Source: Flemingiibacterium sp045636145 (GTDB taxonomy: Bacteria > Bacillota > Clostridia > Oscillospirales > CAG-272). Taken from it: DNA of 32,910 bases. Each line of letters starts with the position of its first letter. The stretch's first letter is position 1. The stretch lies in the NCBI GenBank assembly GCA_045636145.1, contig JAZTWV010000050.1:1-32910 (forward strand). Direction: 5' to 3'. The position numbers were made by a program, and so were the translations under genes. This document shows, piece by piece, positions 14,596 through 21,818 of this stretch. A model generated the notes under the pieces. It was not told where the DNA came from. It was given only the letters and a program-made list of their open reading frames with translations, and ran no database searches.

Positions 14596-17147
14596 AAAGA
14601 AAACTTGCCCTAATACTTACGGTTTGCATGACTCTCGGAATGCTCATGCTGCCTTCCTGCGGAGAAGCAGAGGCAACAAAGCCCACCAACGTGTTCCGTA
14701 CAACGGAAATTGAGCTTCCCGATGAGCTTACGGGAAGTAATGTCAATTTCAGTCAGTTTGCGCGCGCGGGGGATAAGCTTTACGTTCAGGTATATTCCTA
14801 CGACAGCGAAACCTATGTTCCTTGCTACACGATTGCTGTATTTGATGTAAATGACGGCTCATGCGAAGAGATTATTCCAATTGCCATAGAACAGGGCGAA
14901 AACAGCGGTGAAAATCTCAACAATTTCACTGTTGCCGATGACGGTACGGTATATCTTATGTTTGAGACCTACAGCTTCACCGATAATATGTACGAGCAGT
15001 CAAATGAGATTCGTGTCATAAGAAACGGCGAAGTTGAGGTAATGGACATTGACCTTATGGCGGATGACGGCTACGGCTTTTATGCAAACAATATGATTCC
15101 TCTTAACGACGGCTCACTTCTGCTGGCTTCATGGAACGGAATGCGCATTGTCCTGCCTGACGGTGAGGTGAAAAAAGTTCAGGGGATAGACCCCGACAGC
15201 ACAAATATCGAATCTGTCATTAAGATGGATGATAAGGTGTACGTTTCCGTATATACATACAGCGAGAACAACTATGGCTCGTCCCTTCGCGAATTTGACC
15301 CTGTAAGCGGCACATTCGGAGAGGAAATGGAAATAAACACAGACCATGTATACAACATGATACTTGGACCGGGCTACGATTACTACTATAATGACCGCTC
15401 CTGCCTTTGGGGCGTAGACATCGAAACCGGAGCTATGAGCGAGGTCGTAAACTTCATAAATTCCGATATTAACGGAAATGACGTGCAGAATATAATACCG
15501 CTGTCTGCTGACAGATTCTTCTTGTGCGCACGTGAGCGCAATGTGTCAACGGGTATGAACACAGCTACCATATCTTTTATTGACAGAGTTCCCGATGATG
15601 AGGTTGTACCGAAAAAGATGCTCCGCATGGCGGTAAATTACGCTTCATACGATATTCGCTCACGTATAATCGACTTTAACAAGAAAAACGACACATACCG
15701 TATAACCATCGACGATTATTCGCGCTTCAACACCGACGGAAACTACAGTGCAGGTGTTGAAAAGCTGAACTCCGATATCATTTCGGGAAATGTTCCGGAT
15801 ATCTTTATGGTAGACGATCAGACTCCATATGATGTCTATGCCGCTAAGGGAATATTTGCTGACCTTTACGAGCTTATGGATGCGGACGAGAGCTTTGACC
15901 GCTCACAGTATCTTGAAAACGTATTTAAGGCGTACGAATATGGCGGTGAGCTTCTTACTCTTATTCCATCCTTCACAATTGAAACCTATGCGGCTAAAAA
16001 AGAGCTTCTTGACGGTATAAAAGGCTGGAATTTCAAGGAATTTGCAGAATTTGCGGCGGCGCATCCCGAAATGCGTATGTTTGACTACGATTACAACCGC
16101 CAGAACTTCGTATATTTGTTTATGGAGTTCGCACGCGCGCAGTTTATTGATAACGAAACGGGATTGTGCAGCTTCGATTCCCCCGAATTTCGCGAGCTTC
16201 TCACCTTTGCGGCATCTCTCCCTGAAACAGACTTCTGGAGCAGTATTGACATGGAAGATCAGAACAGCAGTGAGTTCTGGCAGGAATTTGACAACCGCTT
16301 CAAGGAGAACAGGGTGCTTCTTTCTCCTGCATACATCAGTGACTTTGAATACGGTATAAAGAATCTTCTTAACTACACCTTCGGCGCGGATATCGAGTTT
16401 GTGGGATTCCCTGTATCCGAGGGCAACGGAGCGCTTATAAGTGCCTATACCGAATACGCAATATCTGCTGATTCCGACTTTAAGGAAGGTGCATGGGAGT
16501 TTATTAAAACCTTTATATCCGAGGAAGCACAAATGCCTGTATTTAACGAGGAATACAAGTATTGGAACTACCCTGCGGGAAATCTCCCCGTCTACAAGCC
16601 GGCACTTGAAAAAATGGCTGAGATCGCCATGACCCCAAGAGAAGATGAAAACGGCGGCATGATAATCGGCGGCGGTATAGCCACACTTCCTGCAATACCG
16701 AGAGCGGAACTTACAGTAACAGCTTCCGCAGAAACCGAATCGCCCGAGGAGGTTGTTTATGAATCCGCATCGGAAGAATCCATAGAAGAAACCGTGACTG
16801 AGGACATTGAAGATACGGCTGATATGGAAGATATCGAGATTTCGGAGGATATTATTACGGTTGAGCCTGAGATCATGACACCGGATATTGCCGTTGACTC
16901 GGTTATCGGAATGGCTCCTCCATACACCGGAATGGTTGATCCTTACTCCGTGCCTCTTACCGAGGAGCAGGTGGAAACTCTTATGAATCTCATCACGGAA
17001 ACCACCCATATCCGACGCTACGATGAGGAGCTTAACAATATTGTAAGCGAGGAGCTTGAACCGTACTTTAGCGGTACGCAGACTCTTGACGCTACGGTTT
17101 CGTACATTCAGGACCGCGTATCAAAATACATAAACGAATCAAGATAA
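14592..17147 (+). CDS. Very large extracellular solute-binding lipoprotein
   Basis: A lipoprotein signal peptide ends in LPSC with C23 as the lipidated residue. At 851 residues the protein is about twice the usual solute-binding size. Residues about 40-335 are a beta-rich domain with repeated short motifs (FDVNDGSCEEI, FDPVSGTFGEEM, VDIETGAMSEV) that suggests a propeller. A family 1 sugar-binding domain begins near 340 (KMLRMAVNYASYDIRSRIID, later SGNVPDIFMVDDQTPYDVYA) and continues to about 690. A strongly acidic linker follows (roughly 703-770), then a helical tail to 851. The overlap with the previous gene and its place at the end of the operon make it the probable receptor for the two permeases. 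Confidence 0.85.
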   Translation: MKRKLALILTVCMTLGMLMLPSCGEAEATKPTNVFRTTEIELPDELTGSNVNFSQFARAGDKLYVQVYSYDSETYVPCYTIAVFDVNDGSCEEIIPIAIEQGENSGENLNNFTVADDGTVYLMFETYSFTDNMYEQSNEIRVIRNGEVEVMDIDLMADDGYGFYANNMIPLNDGSLLLASWNGMRIVLPDGEVKKVQGIDPDSTNIESVIKMDDKVYVSVYTYSENNYGSSLREFDPVSGTFGEEMEINTDHVYNMILGPGYDYYYNDRSCLWGVDIETGAMSEVVNFINSDINGNDVQNIIPLSADRFFLCARERNVSTGMNTATISFIDRVPDDEVVPKKMLRMAVNYASYDIRSRIIDFNKKNDTYRITIDDYSRFNTDGNYSAGVEKLNSDIISGNVPDIFMVDDQTPYDVYAAKGIFADLYELMDADESFDRSQYLENVFKAYEYGGELLTLIPSFTIETYAAKKELLDGIKGWNFKEFAEFAAAHPEMRMFDYDYNRQNFVYLFMEFARAQFIDNETGLCSFDSPEFRELLTFAASLPETDFWSSIDMEDQNSSEFWQEFDNRFKENRVLLSPAYISDFEYGIKNLLNYTFGADIEFVGFPVSEGNGALISAYTEYAISADSDFKEGAWEFIKTFISEEAQMPVFNEEYKYWNYPAGNLPVYKPALEKMAEIAMTPREDENGGMIIGGGIATLPAIPRAELTVTASAETESPEEVVYESASEESIEETVTEDIEDTADMEDIEISEDIITVEPEIMTPDIAVDSVIGMAPPYTGMVDPYSVPLTEEQVETLMNLITETTHIRRYDEELNNIVSEELEPYFSGTQTLDATVSYIQDRVSKYINESR

Positions 17148-17153
17148 GACGAC

Positions 17154-17175
17154 ACGGGAGGGGAAACCCTCCCGT
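17154..17175 (+). terminator. Stem-loop after the transporter operon
   Basis: ACGGGAGGG (17154-17162) pairs perfectly with CCCTCCCGT (17167-17175) around a GAAA tetraloop, seven bases after the stop of the solute-binding protein. The following sequence is T-rich but not a clean T-run. The stem resembles the palindrome at 5431-5450, so it may derive from the same repeat family. Confidence 0.6.
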
Positions 17176-17242
17176 TGTTCTATCACCAAAATACAGAGCG
17201 GCACATATTCTGTATCAAGGGAAATATCCCGAAGAAAGGAAG

Positions 17243-18307
17243 ATGCTCTTGCAGAAATATTTTGCCGCCGCAAATACAGAGAGAGGTTTTGTCGGTTGGT
17301 TTGATGATATATTCAATCCACGCTGTTTTGAGCGCACCTACATAATTAAAGGTGGAAGCGGCACGGGAAAAAGTACGCTTATGAAAAAAATCGCAAAGAG
17401 TGCCGAGGAACGCTCGTATGAATGCGAATATTTTTACTGCTCCTCCGACCCACAGAGCCTTGACGGTATAATCGTCCACAAAAAAGACGGCGGCAGTTTT
17501 GCCATGCTTGACGGCACAGCACCGCATACTACAGATCCCAAATATCCGGGTGCCGCCGATGAGATAATAAACCTTGGCGAATATTGGTGTGCCGATCTCC
17601 TTCGCGCTCAGAGGGATGAAATTGTCTCGTTGTGCGATAAAAAATCGCGGCTGTATGCCGCGGCATATTCGGATTTTTCCGCCGCCGGCACACTTCTTGG
17701 ATACATCAAAAACGAGGTGCAGAGCGCACTTGTGAAGGATAAGCTTGATGCGGCGTCAATGCGGCTTCTTACAAAGCGTATGCACGAGTGCCGCATCAAA
17801 AAGGGGAAGGGCGTACACAAAATACGCGGTCTGTCCGCGCTTTCCTGTCGCGGAGAGGTAGCTTTCGACAGCTTTTCCGATGTCAAGGTTGTATTATCGG
17901 CTGTGGATGTATCGGGGAGTGTTCCGTTTTTGTTTGATTCACTCATAGAGTGTGCCAATAAGTTAGGGCTTTCCTATGACCGCGCGCCAATGCCCCTTAT
18001 TCCCGAGCTTACCGAGGCTATTCGCTTCCCGGAGCTTTCCATGTCGGTTATAAGTACACCTGACAGGACGGATACGCGGCTTATAAATATGAGCCGATTT
18101 GTTGACCGTGAAAAGCTTGCACTGTGTGACCGTCCACGTATGAGGCTTATAAAAAAAGCCGCCGCGGAGCTTAAAGAATCGGGACTCTCAAAGCTTGCCG
18201 CGGCAAAAGAGTGCCATGACAATGTTGAGCGTATTTACATTGGTGCTATGGATTTTACACGGCTTGAAGCCGCCGGAGAGCGTATTATCGAGCGTGTGTT
18301 TATGTGA
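17243..18307 (+). CDS. P-loop ATPase, PRK06851-like family
   Basis: This 354-residue protein has a Walker A motif GGSGTGKST at residues 37-45, followed by a segment typical of this poorly characterised Firmicutes family: CSSDPQSLDGIIVHKK (residues about 69-84) and MLDGTAPHTTDPKYPGAADE (about 92-111). Related proteins usually consist of two similar P-loop halves; here the C-terminal half shows no second GxGKT motif, so it is either degenerate or a shortened variant. The function is unknown. Start choice is uncertain: ATG 17243 is only 2 bases after AAAGGA, whereas TTG 17249 is 8 bases after it and may be the real start. It is flanked by terminators on both sides. Confidence 0.7.
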   Translation: MLLQKYFAAANTERGFVGWFDDIFNPRCFERTYIIKGGSGTGKSTLMKKIAKSAEERSYECEYFYCSSDPQSLDGIIVHKKDGGSFAMLDGTAPHTTDPKYPGAADEIINLGEYWCADLLRAQRDEIVSLCDKKSRLYAAAYSDFSAAGTLLGYIKNEVQSALVKDKLDAASMRLLTKRMHECRIKKGKGVHKIRGLSALSCRGEVAFDSFSDVKVVLSAVDVSGSVPFLFDSLIECANKLGLSYDRAPMPLIPELTEAIRFPELSMSVISTPDRTDTRLINMSRFVDREKLALCDRPRMRLIKKAAAELKESGLSKLAAAKECHDNVERIYIGAMDFTRLEAAGERIIERVFM

Positions 18308-18319
18308 TAAAATAAAAAG

Positions 18320-18357
18320 CGAAATGGCATCCTTGCGATGCCATTTCGTTCTTTCTT
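18320..18357 (+). terminator. Intrinsic terminator after the P-loop ATPase gene
   Basis: CGAAATGGCATC (18320-18331) pairs perfectly with GATGCCATTTCG (18337-18348) across a CTTGC loop, and the T-rich stretch TTCTTTCTT follows. It separates the ATPase gene from the guaB promoter. Confidence 0.85.
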
Positions 18358-18431
18358 ATCAAGTCTTTTAAGAAATATTCATATTTGACAAAATGCATAA
18401 TTATTTACACGGTGATATGCGAAAAATGTAC

Positions 18432-18460
18432 TTGACAAAGCGGCGTAAATCGGGTATAAT
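18432..18460 (+). promoter_or_regulatory. Consensus sigma-A promoter for guaB
   Basis: TTGACA at 18432-18437 and TATAAT at 18455-18460 are both perfect consensus hexamers with the ideal 17-base spacer. The leader of about 65 bases contains a short stem, GCCTC (18500-18504) with GAGGC (18516-18520), immediately before the ribosome binding site. Confidence 0.9.
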
Positions 18461-18532
18461 ATTCTAAATAGTATATTCTCAAAATAACACGGAAAGGACG
18501 CCTCCGCATCACCGCGAGGCAAGGTGAAAATT

Positions 18533-20014
18533 ATGGTGAACTGCAACCCCGCAGAGAAATTTTTGAAGGAAGGTCTTACCTTTGATGACGTTCTTCTCAT
18601 TCCCGCAAAGAGTGACGTCACACCAAATATGGTTTCTCTTGAAACTCAGCTTACCAAGAAAATCAAGCTGAACATCCCCATGATGAGTGCTGCTATGGAC
18701 ACCGTTACCGAATCCCGTCTTGCCATTGCAATGGCACGCGAGGGCGGCGTTGGTGTTATTCATAAAAATATGCCGATTGAAAGACAGATGGACGAGGTTG
18801 AGCGCGTTAAGCGTTCCGAGAACGGCGTTATCGTAAATCCTTTCTATCTTGCTCCCGACAATTATGTTTATGAAGCGGACGAGCTCATGGGCAAATACAA
18901 GATCTCCGGTGTGCCGATATGCGACGAGAACAAGCGACTCATCGGTATCATCACTAACCGCGATATGAGATTCCTTGACAACCACCAGATGAAAATAAGC
19001 GAGGTTATGACAAAGGAAAATCTTATTACCGCACCTGTTGGAACAACCCTGTCACAGGCTCAGGAGATTCTCCGCAAGAACAAGATCGAAAAGCTTCCTC
19101 TTGTTGACGAAAATTACACCCTTTGCGGACTTATCACCATAAAGGATATCGAAAAGGCTACCAAGTATCCGAACTCCACCAAGGATGCAAGCGGCAGACT
19201 CCTCTGCGGTGCGGCTATCGGTGTTACCGCTGATGTGCTTGACCGTGCAGGTGCGCTTCTCGGCGCAGGTGCGGACTTCCTCGTGCTTGACTCCGCTCAC
19301 GGTCACTCCAAGAATATTATCGCCTGCGTTGACAAGATAAAGAGTGCGTTCCCGGATGCGCAGATAATCGCTGGCAATATTGCAACCGAATCTGCGGCGA
19401 AGGACCTTATTTCTGCAGGTGCGGACGCTATCAAGGTTGGTATCGGCCCCGGTTCTATCTGCACCACCCGCGTTGTTGCAGGTATCGGTGTACCTCAGGT
19501 TACTGCAATCTATGACGCTGCCTGTGCGGCGGCTGAAGCAGGTATTCCCGTTATCGCCGACGGCGGTATCAAGTATTCCGGCGACCTTGTAAAGGCGATT
19601 GCCGCAGGTGCTTCTGTTATCATGATCGGCTCTCTGTTCGCAGGATGCGAGGAATCCCCCGGAACTACCGAAATCTACCAAGGACGTCAGTTCAAGGTAT
19701 ACCGCGGCATGGGCTCTCTTGCCGCTATGGAAAAGGGCTCCAAGGACCGTTACTTCCAGGAGAATGCGCGTAAGCTCGTTCCCGAGGGAGTTGAGGGACG
19801 CGTTCCTTACAAGGGACCGCTGTCCGACACTGTATTCCAGCTTATCGGCGGTCTGCGTGCAGGTATGGGATACTGCGGTACCCCCACTGTTGCCGAGCTT
19901 CAGGCTCGCGGTCAGTTTGTACGCATAACCGGTGCAGGTCTTCGCGAGTCACATCCTCACGACATCAACATTACCAAGGAAGCTCCCAACTATTCCGTAC
20001 AGTCCGGACTTTAA
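18533..20014 (+). CDS. guaB: Inosine-5'-monophosphate dehydrogenase
   Basis: This enzyme oxidises IMP to XMP with NAD+, the first committed step of GMP synthesis in the cytoplasm. The TIM-barrel start EGLTFDDVLLIPAKSDV is followed by two CBS domains (residues about 95-210), which hold regulatory nucleotides. The catalytic loop GIGPGSICTTRVVAGIG contains the nucleophilic Cys, and the flap shows GMGSLAAMEKGSKDRYFQ. Length of 493 residues is normal. ATG 18533 is preferred, with AAGGTGA 6 bases upstream; a GTG at 18524 overlaps that site. A stem-loop at 18500-18520 abuts the ribosome binding site. The gene has a consensus promoter and two terminators, so it is a single-gene unit. Confidence 0.97.
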   Translation: MVNCNPAEKFLKEGLTFDDVLLIPAKSDVTPNMVSLETQLTKKIKLNIPMMSAAMDTVTESRLAIAMAREGGVGVIHKNMPIERQMDEVERVKRSENGVIVNPFYLAPDNYVYEADELMGKYKISGVPICDENKRLIGIITNRDMRFLDNHQMKISEVMTKENLITAPVGTTLSQAQEILRKNKIEKLPLVDENYTLCGLITIKDIEKATKYPNSTKDASGRLLCGAAIGVTADVLDRAGALLGAGADFLVLDSAHGHSKNIIACVDKIKSAFPDAQIIAGNIATESAAKDLISAGADAIKVGIGPGSICTTRVVAGIGVPQVTAIYDAACAAAEAGIPVIADGGIKYSGDLVKAIAAGASVIMIGSLFAGCEESPGTTEIYQGRQFKVYRGMGSLAAMEKGSKDRYFQENARKLVPEGVEGRVPYKGPLSDTVFQLIGGLRAGMGYCGTPTVAELQARGQFVRITGAGLRESHPHDINITKEAPNYSVQSGL

Positions 20015-20022
20015 TAGAGATA

Positions 20023-20058
20023 CAAAAGCACCTCGCTTCATTCGGCGAGGTGCTTTTG
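20023..20058 (+). terminator. Stem-loop after guaB
   Basis: CAAAAGCACCTCGC (20023-20036) pairs perfectly with GCGAGGTGCTTTTG (20045-20058), an 8-base loop between. The four T of the 3' arm give limited U-tract character. Confidence 0.8.
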
Positions 20059-20062
20059 ATGT

Positions 20063-20098
20063 AAAAACGGTTGCACCGTGCGGTGCAACCGTTTTTTT
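20063..20098 (+). terminator. Second intrinsic terminator after guaB
   Basis: AAAAACGGTTGCACC (20063-20077) pairs with GGTGCAACCGTTTTT (20082-20096) around GTGC, and the T-run continues to 20098. With the hairpin just before, it forms a tandem stop for the strongly promoted guaB transcript. The next 150 bases up to the promoter at 20252 hold nothing recognisable. Confidence 0.9.
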
Positions 20099-20239
20099 GC
20101 GATTAGGAAGTTGGTACCAGATTTCGTTGGATAATCTCGCAGTAACTATAGCCCTTCCCGGAGGAGGGAATGTTGTGCGACGTAGCTAATGACAAAATCG
20201 GTAGTCATGATTGATATGTTAAATTTCTTTTATCACAAA

Positions 20240-20281
20240 TTGAGATAAATCTCAACGTCTCTATACAAAATATGCTATAAT
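20240..20281 (+). promoter_or_regulatory. Extended -10 promoter with overlapping inverted repeat
   Basis: TATAAT at 20276-20281 carries a TGC extension, so it is an extended -10 promoter; the -35 area near 20252-20257 is poor. A perfect inverted repeat, TTGAGAT (20240-20246) and ATCTCAA (20249-20255), overlaps the -35 area and could be a regulator site. Operator function is inference. Confidence 0.55.
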
Positions 20282-20314
20282 TTATATAACTTAAACTATA
20301 AGGAGATAATATTT

Positions 20315-20593
20315 ATGAAAAAATTACTCGAAAAACTATGGTACGGCAATATTTGTCCCGACAGTGAGTGCCGGTGTGAAGCAAAAGAGACAAAAGAGCT
20401 GATAGGCTATATCACCAATCACCACGATATTCTGATGGCAACGCTTACAGACAAACAAAAAAAGTTATTAGAAAAATTGGATGATTGCAATGCAGAGTTA
20501 GCAGAAATAAACGAAAGAGAAATATTTGTTTATGCCTTTCGACTCGGTGCGAGAATCGTCGCGGAGACGCTTGGTTCTGATACAGAAGCATAA
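20315..20593 (+). CDS. Small DUF6809-like protein
   Basis: The 92-residue protein begins MKKLLEKLWYGNICPDSE, a start shared by the DUF6809 family of small Firmicutes proteins. It continues as mostly helical sequence with the motif KKLLEKLDDCNAELAEINER and a C-terminal helix (FVYAFRLGARIVAETL). No membrane segment or enzyme motif is seen, and its function is unknown. Three Cys near residues 14-21 are notable. An AAGGAG site precedes the ATG. It has its own promoter and a shared terminator, and its AT-rich codon use differs from guaB and tgt, so it may be an accessory gene. Confidence 0.65.
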   Translation: MKKLLEKLWYGNICPDSECRCEAKETKELIGYITNHHDILMATLTDKQKKLLEKLDDCNAELAEINEREIFVYAFRLGARIVAETLGSDTEA

Positions 20594-20610
20594 AAGTGCT
20601 GATAGCAGAG

Positions 20611-20648
20611 AAAAAGACAGAGAACGAAAATTTCTCTGTCTTTTTTTT
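20611..20648. terminator. Bidirectional terminator between the DUF6809-like gene and tgt
   Basis: AAAAAGACAGAGAA (20611-20624) pairs with TTCTCTGTCTTTTT (20632-20645), followed by more T to 20648. The A-run on the other side gives the same T-run on the minus strand, so it can end both convergent genes. Confidence 0.88.
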
Positions 20649-20651
20649 AGA

Positions 20652-21788
20652 TCAGCTCTCACTGCGTTCGCCGAGAATATCTCTGTAATAACGGTAGAAA
20701 TTCTCGAACTCGCCTGCGTCAAGAGCGTCGCGTATCTTCTGCATAAGCTCGTTGTAGAAGTAGAGATTGTGGAGCACCGCAAGACGCATACCGAGGGTCT
20801 CCTTTGCCTTGAAGAGGTGGCGTATATAGGAGCGGCTGTAAGCCTTGCAGGCAGGACATCCGCAGTTTTCATCAATCGGACGCGGATCCTTTGCGTACTT
20901 CTCGTTAAGCAGATTCATCTTGCCGTGCCATGTGAAAATGTTGCCGTGGCGTGCATTGCGGCTGGGCATTACGCAGTCGAAGAAGTCAACGCCGCGGTGA
21001 ACGGCTTCAAGGATGTTGCAGGGCGTTCCAACGCCCATAAGATAGCGCGGCTTATCCTTTGGCATATGAGGCTCAACAACGTCGATGGTCTCATACATCT
21101 CCTCGGCGGATTCACCGACAGCAAGACCGCCGATGGCATAGCCGTCGCACTGCACTTCGCGAATCTGCTTCATATGCTCAACACGAAGATCAGCGTAGGT
21201 AGAACCTTGGTTTATGCCGAACAGCATCTGGTTCTTGTTAATAGTGGTATCAAGAGAATTGAGTCTGTCCATCTCGGTGCGACACCTTTCAAGCCAGCGC
21301 GTGGTTCTTGCAATACTGTCCTTTACGTATTTGTAGGGAGCAGGATTTTCGATACACTCGTCAAACGCCATTGCAATAGTTGAGGCGAGGTTTGACTGTA
21401 TCTGCATGGATTCCTCGGGACCCATAAATATGCGAGCACCGTCGATATGGGATGCGAAGCGCACACCCTCTTCGGTAATTTTTCGAAGCTGTGCCAGAGA
21501 GAACACCTGAAATCCGCCGGAGTCGGTGAGCACAGGCTTGTCCCAATTGAAGAATTTGTGTATGCCGCCCATTTCGGCTATAAGCTTGTCGCCGGGGCGA
21601 AGATGCAGGTGATATGTGTTTGAAAGCTCCACCTGACAGTTCACGTCACGAAGATCCATTGTGGATATGCCGCCCTTGATTGCGGCGCAGGTTCCCACAT
21701 TCATAAAAACAGGGGTCTGTATAGTTCCGTGGACCGTTTCAAACTGTCCGCGGCGGGCGTTTCCTTCTTGCTTTAATAATGTAAACAT
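20652..21788 (-). CDS. tgt: Queuine/preQ1 tRNA-ribosyltransferase
   Basis: This enzyme swaps guanine 34 of GUN-anticodon tRNAs for preQ1, a step towards queuosine. Motifs visible are TDSGGFQVFSLAQLRKITEEGV near residues 90-110, the nucleophile region GVDFFDCVMPSRNARHG near 265-281, and the zinc site CGCPACKAYSRSYIRHLFKAKE near 306-328 (CxCxxC plus His). The 378-residue length is typical. The conserved start MFTLLKQEGNARRGQF fits the family. It is the last gene of the long minus-strand run, 30 bases after mutL, and ends at a shared terminator. No queCDEF gene is in the window. Confidence 0.97.
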   Translation of the reverse strand: MFTLLKQEGNARRGQFETVHGTIQTPVFMNVGTCAAIKGGISTMDLRDVNCQVELSNTYHLHLRPGDKLIAEMGGIHKFFNWDKPVLTDSGGFQVFSLAQLRKITEEGVRFASHIDGARIFMGPEESMQIQSNLASTIAMAFDECIENPAPYKYVKDSIARTTRWLERCRTEMDRLNSLDTTINKNQMLFGINQGSTYADLRVEHMKQIREVQCDGYAIGGLAVGESAEEMYETIDVVEPHMPKDKPRYLMGVGTPCNILEAVHRGVDFFDCVMPSRNARHGNIFTWHGKMNLLNEKYAKDPRPIDENCGCPACKAYSRSYIRHLFKAKETLGMRLAVLHNLYFYNELMQKIRDALDAGEFENFYRYYRDILGERSES

Positions 21789-21818
21789 ATTTATGACTAT
21801 TCCTTTCTAAGTAGGGGA

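Noticed and set aside
15903..17009. Long minus-strand ORF of 368 codons opposite the solute-binding protein gene
   Set aside because: It lies wholly inside a well-supported lipoprotein gene on the other strand, has Cys/His/Phe-rich composition typical of an antisense frame, and has no ribosome binding site or domain.
18461..18532. Possible purine riboswitch before guaB
   Set aside because: The leader is only about 65 bases, with one short stem, too small and without the conserved core of a known purine or guanidine riboswitch; only simple RBS-adjacent folding can be supported.
20099..20239. Possible gene remnant after guaB
   Set aside because: A short open frame is present but it includes the terminator DNA, lacks a start site and shows no domain that I recognise.
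20526..21383. Plus-strand ORF of 285 codons opposite tgt
   Set aside because: It overlaps the terminator and the conserved tgt zinc site; the composition is that of an antisense shadow.
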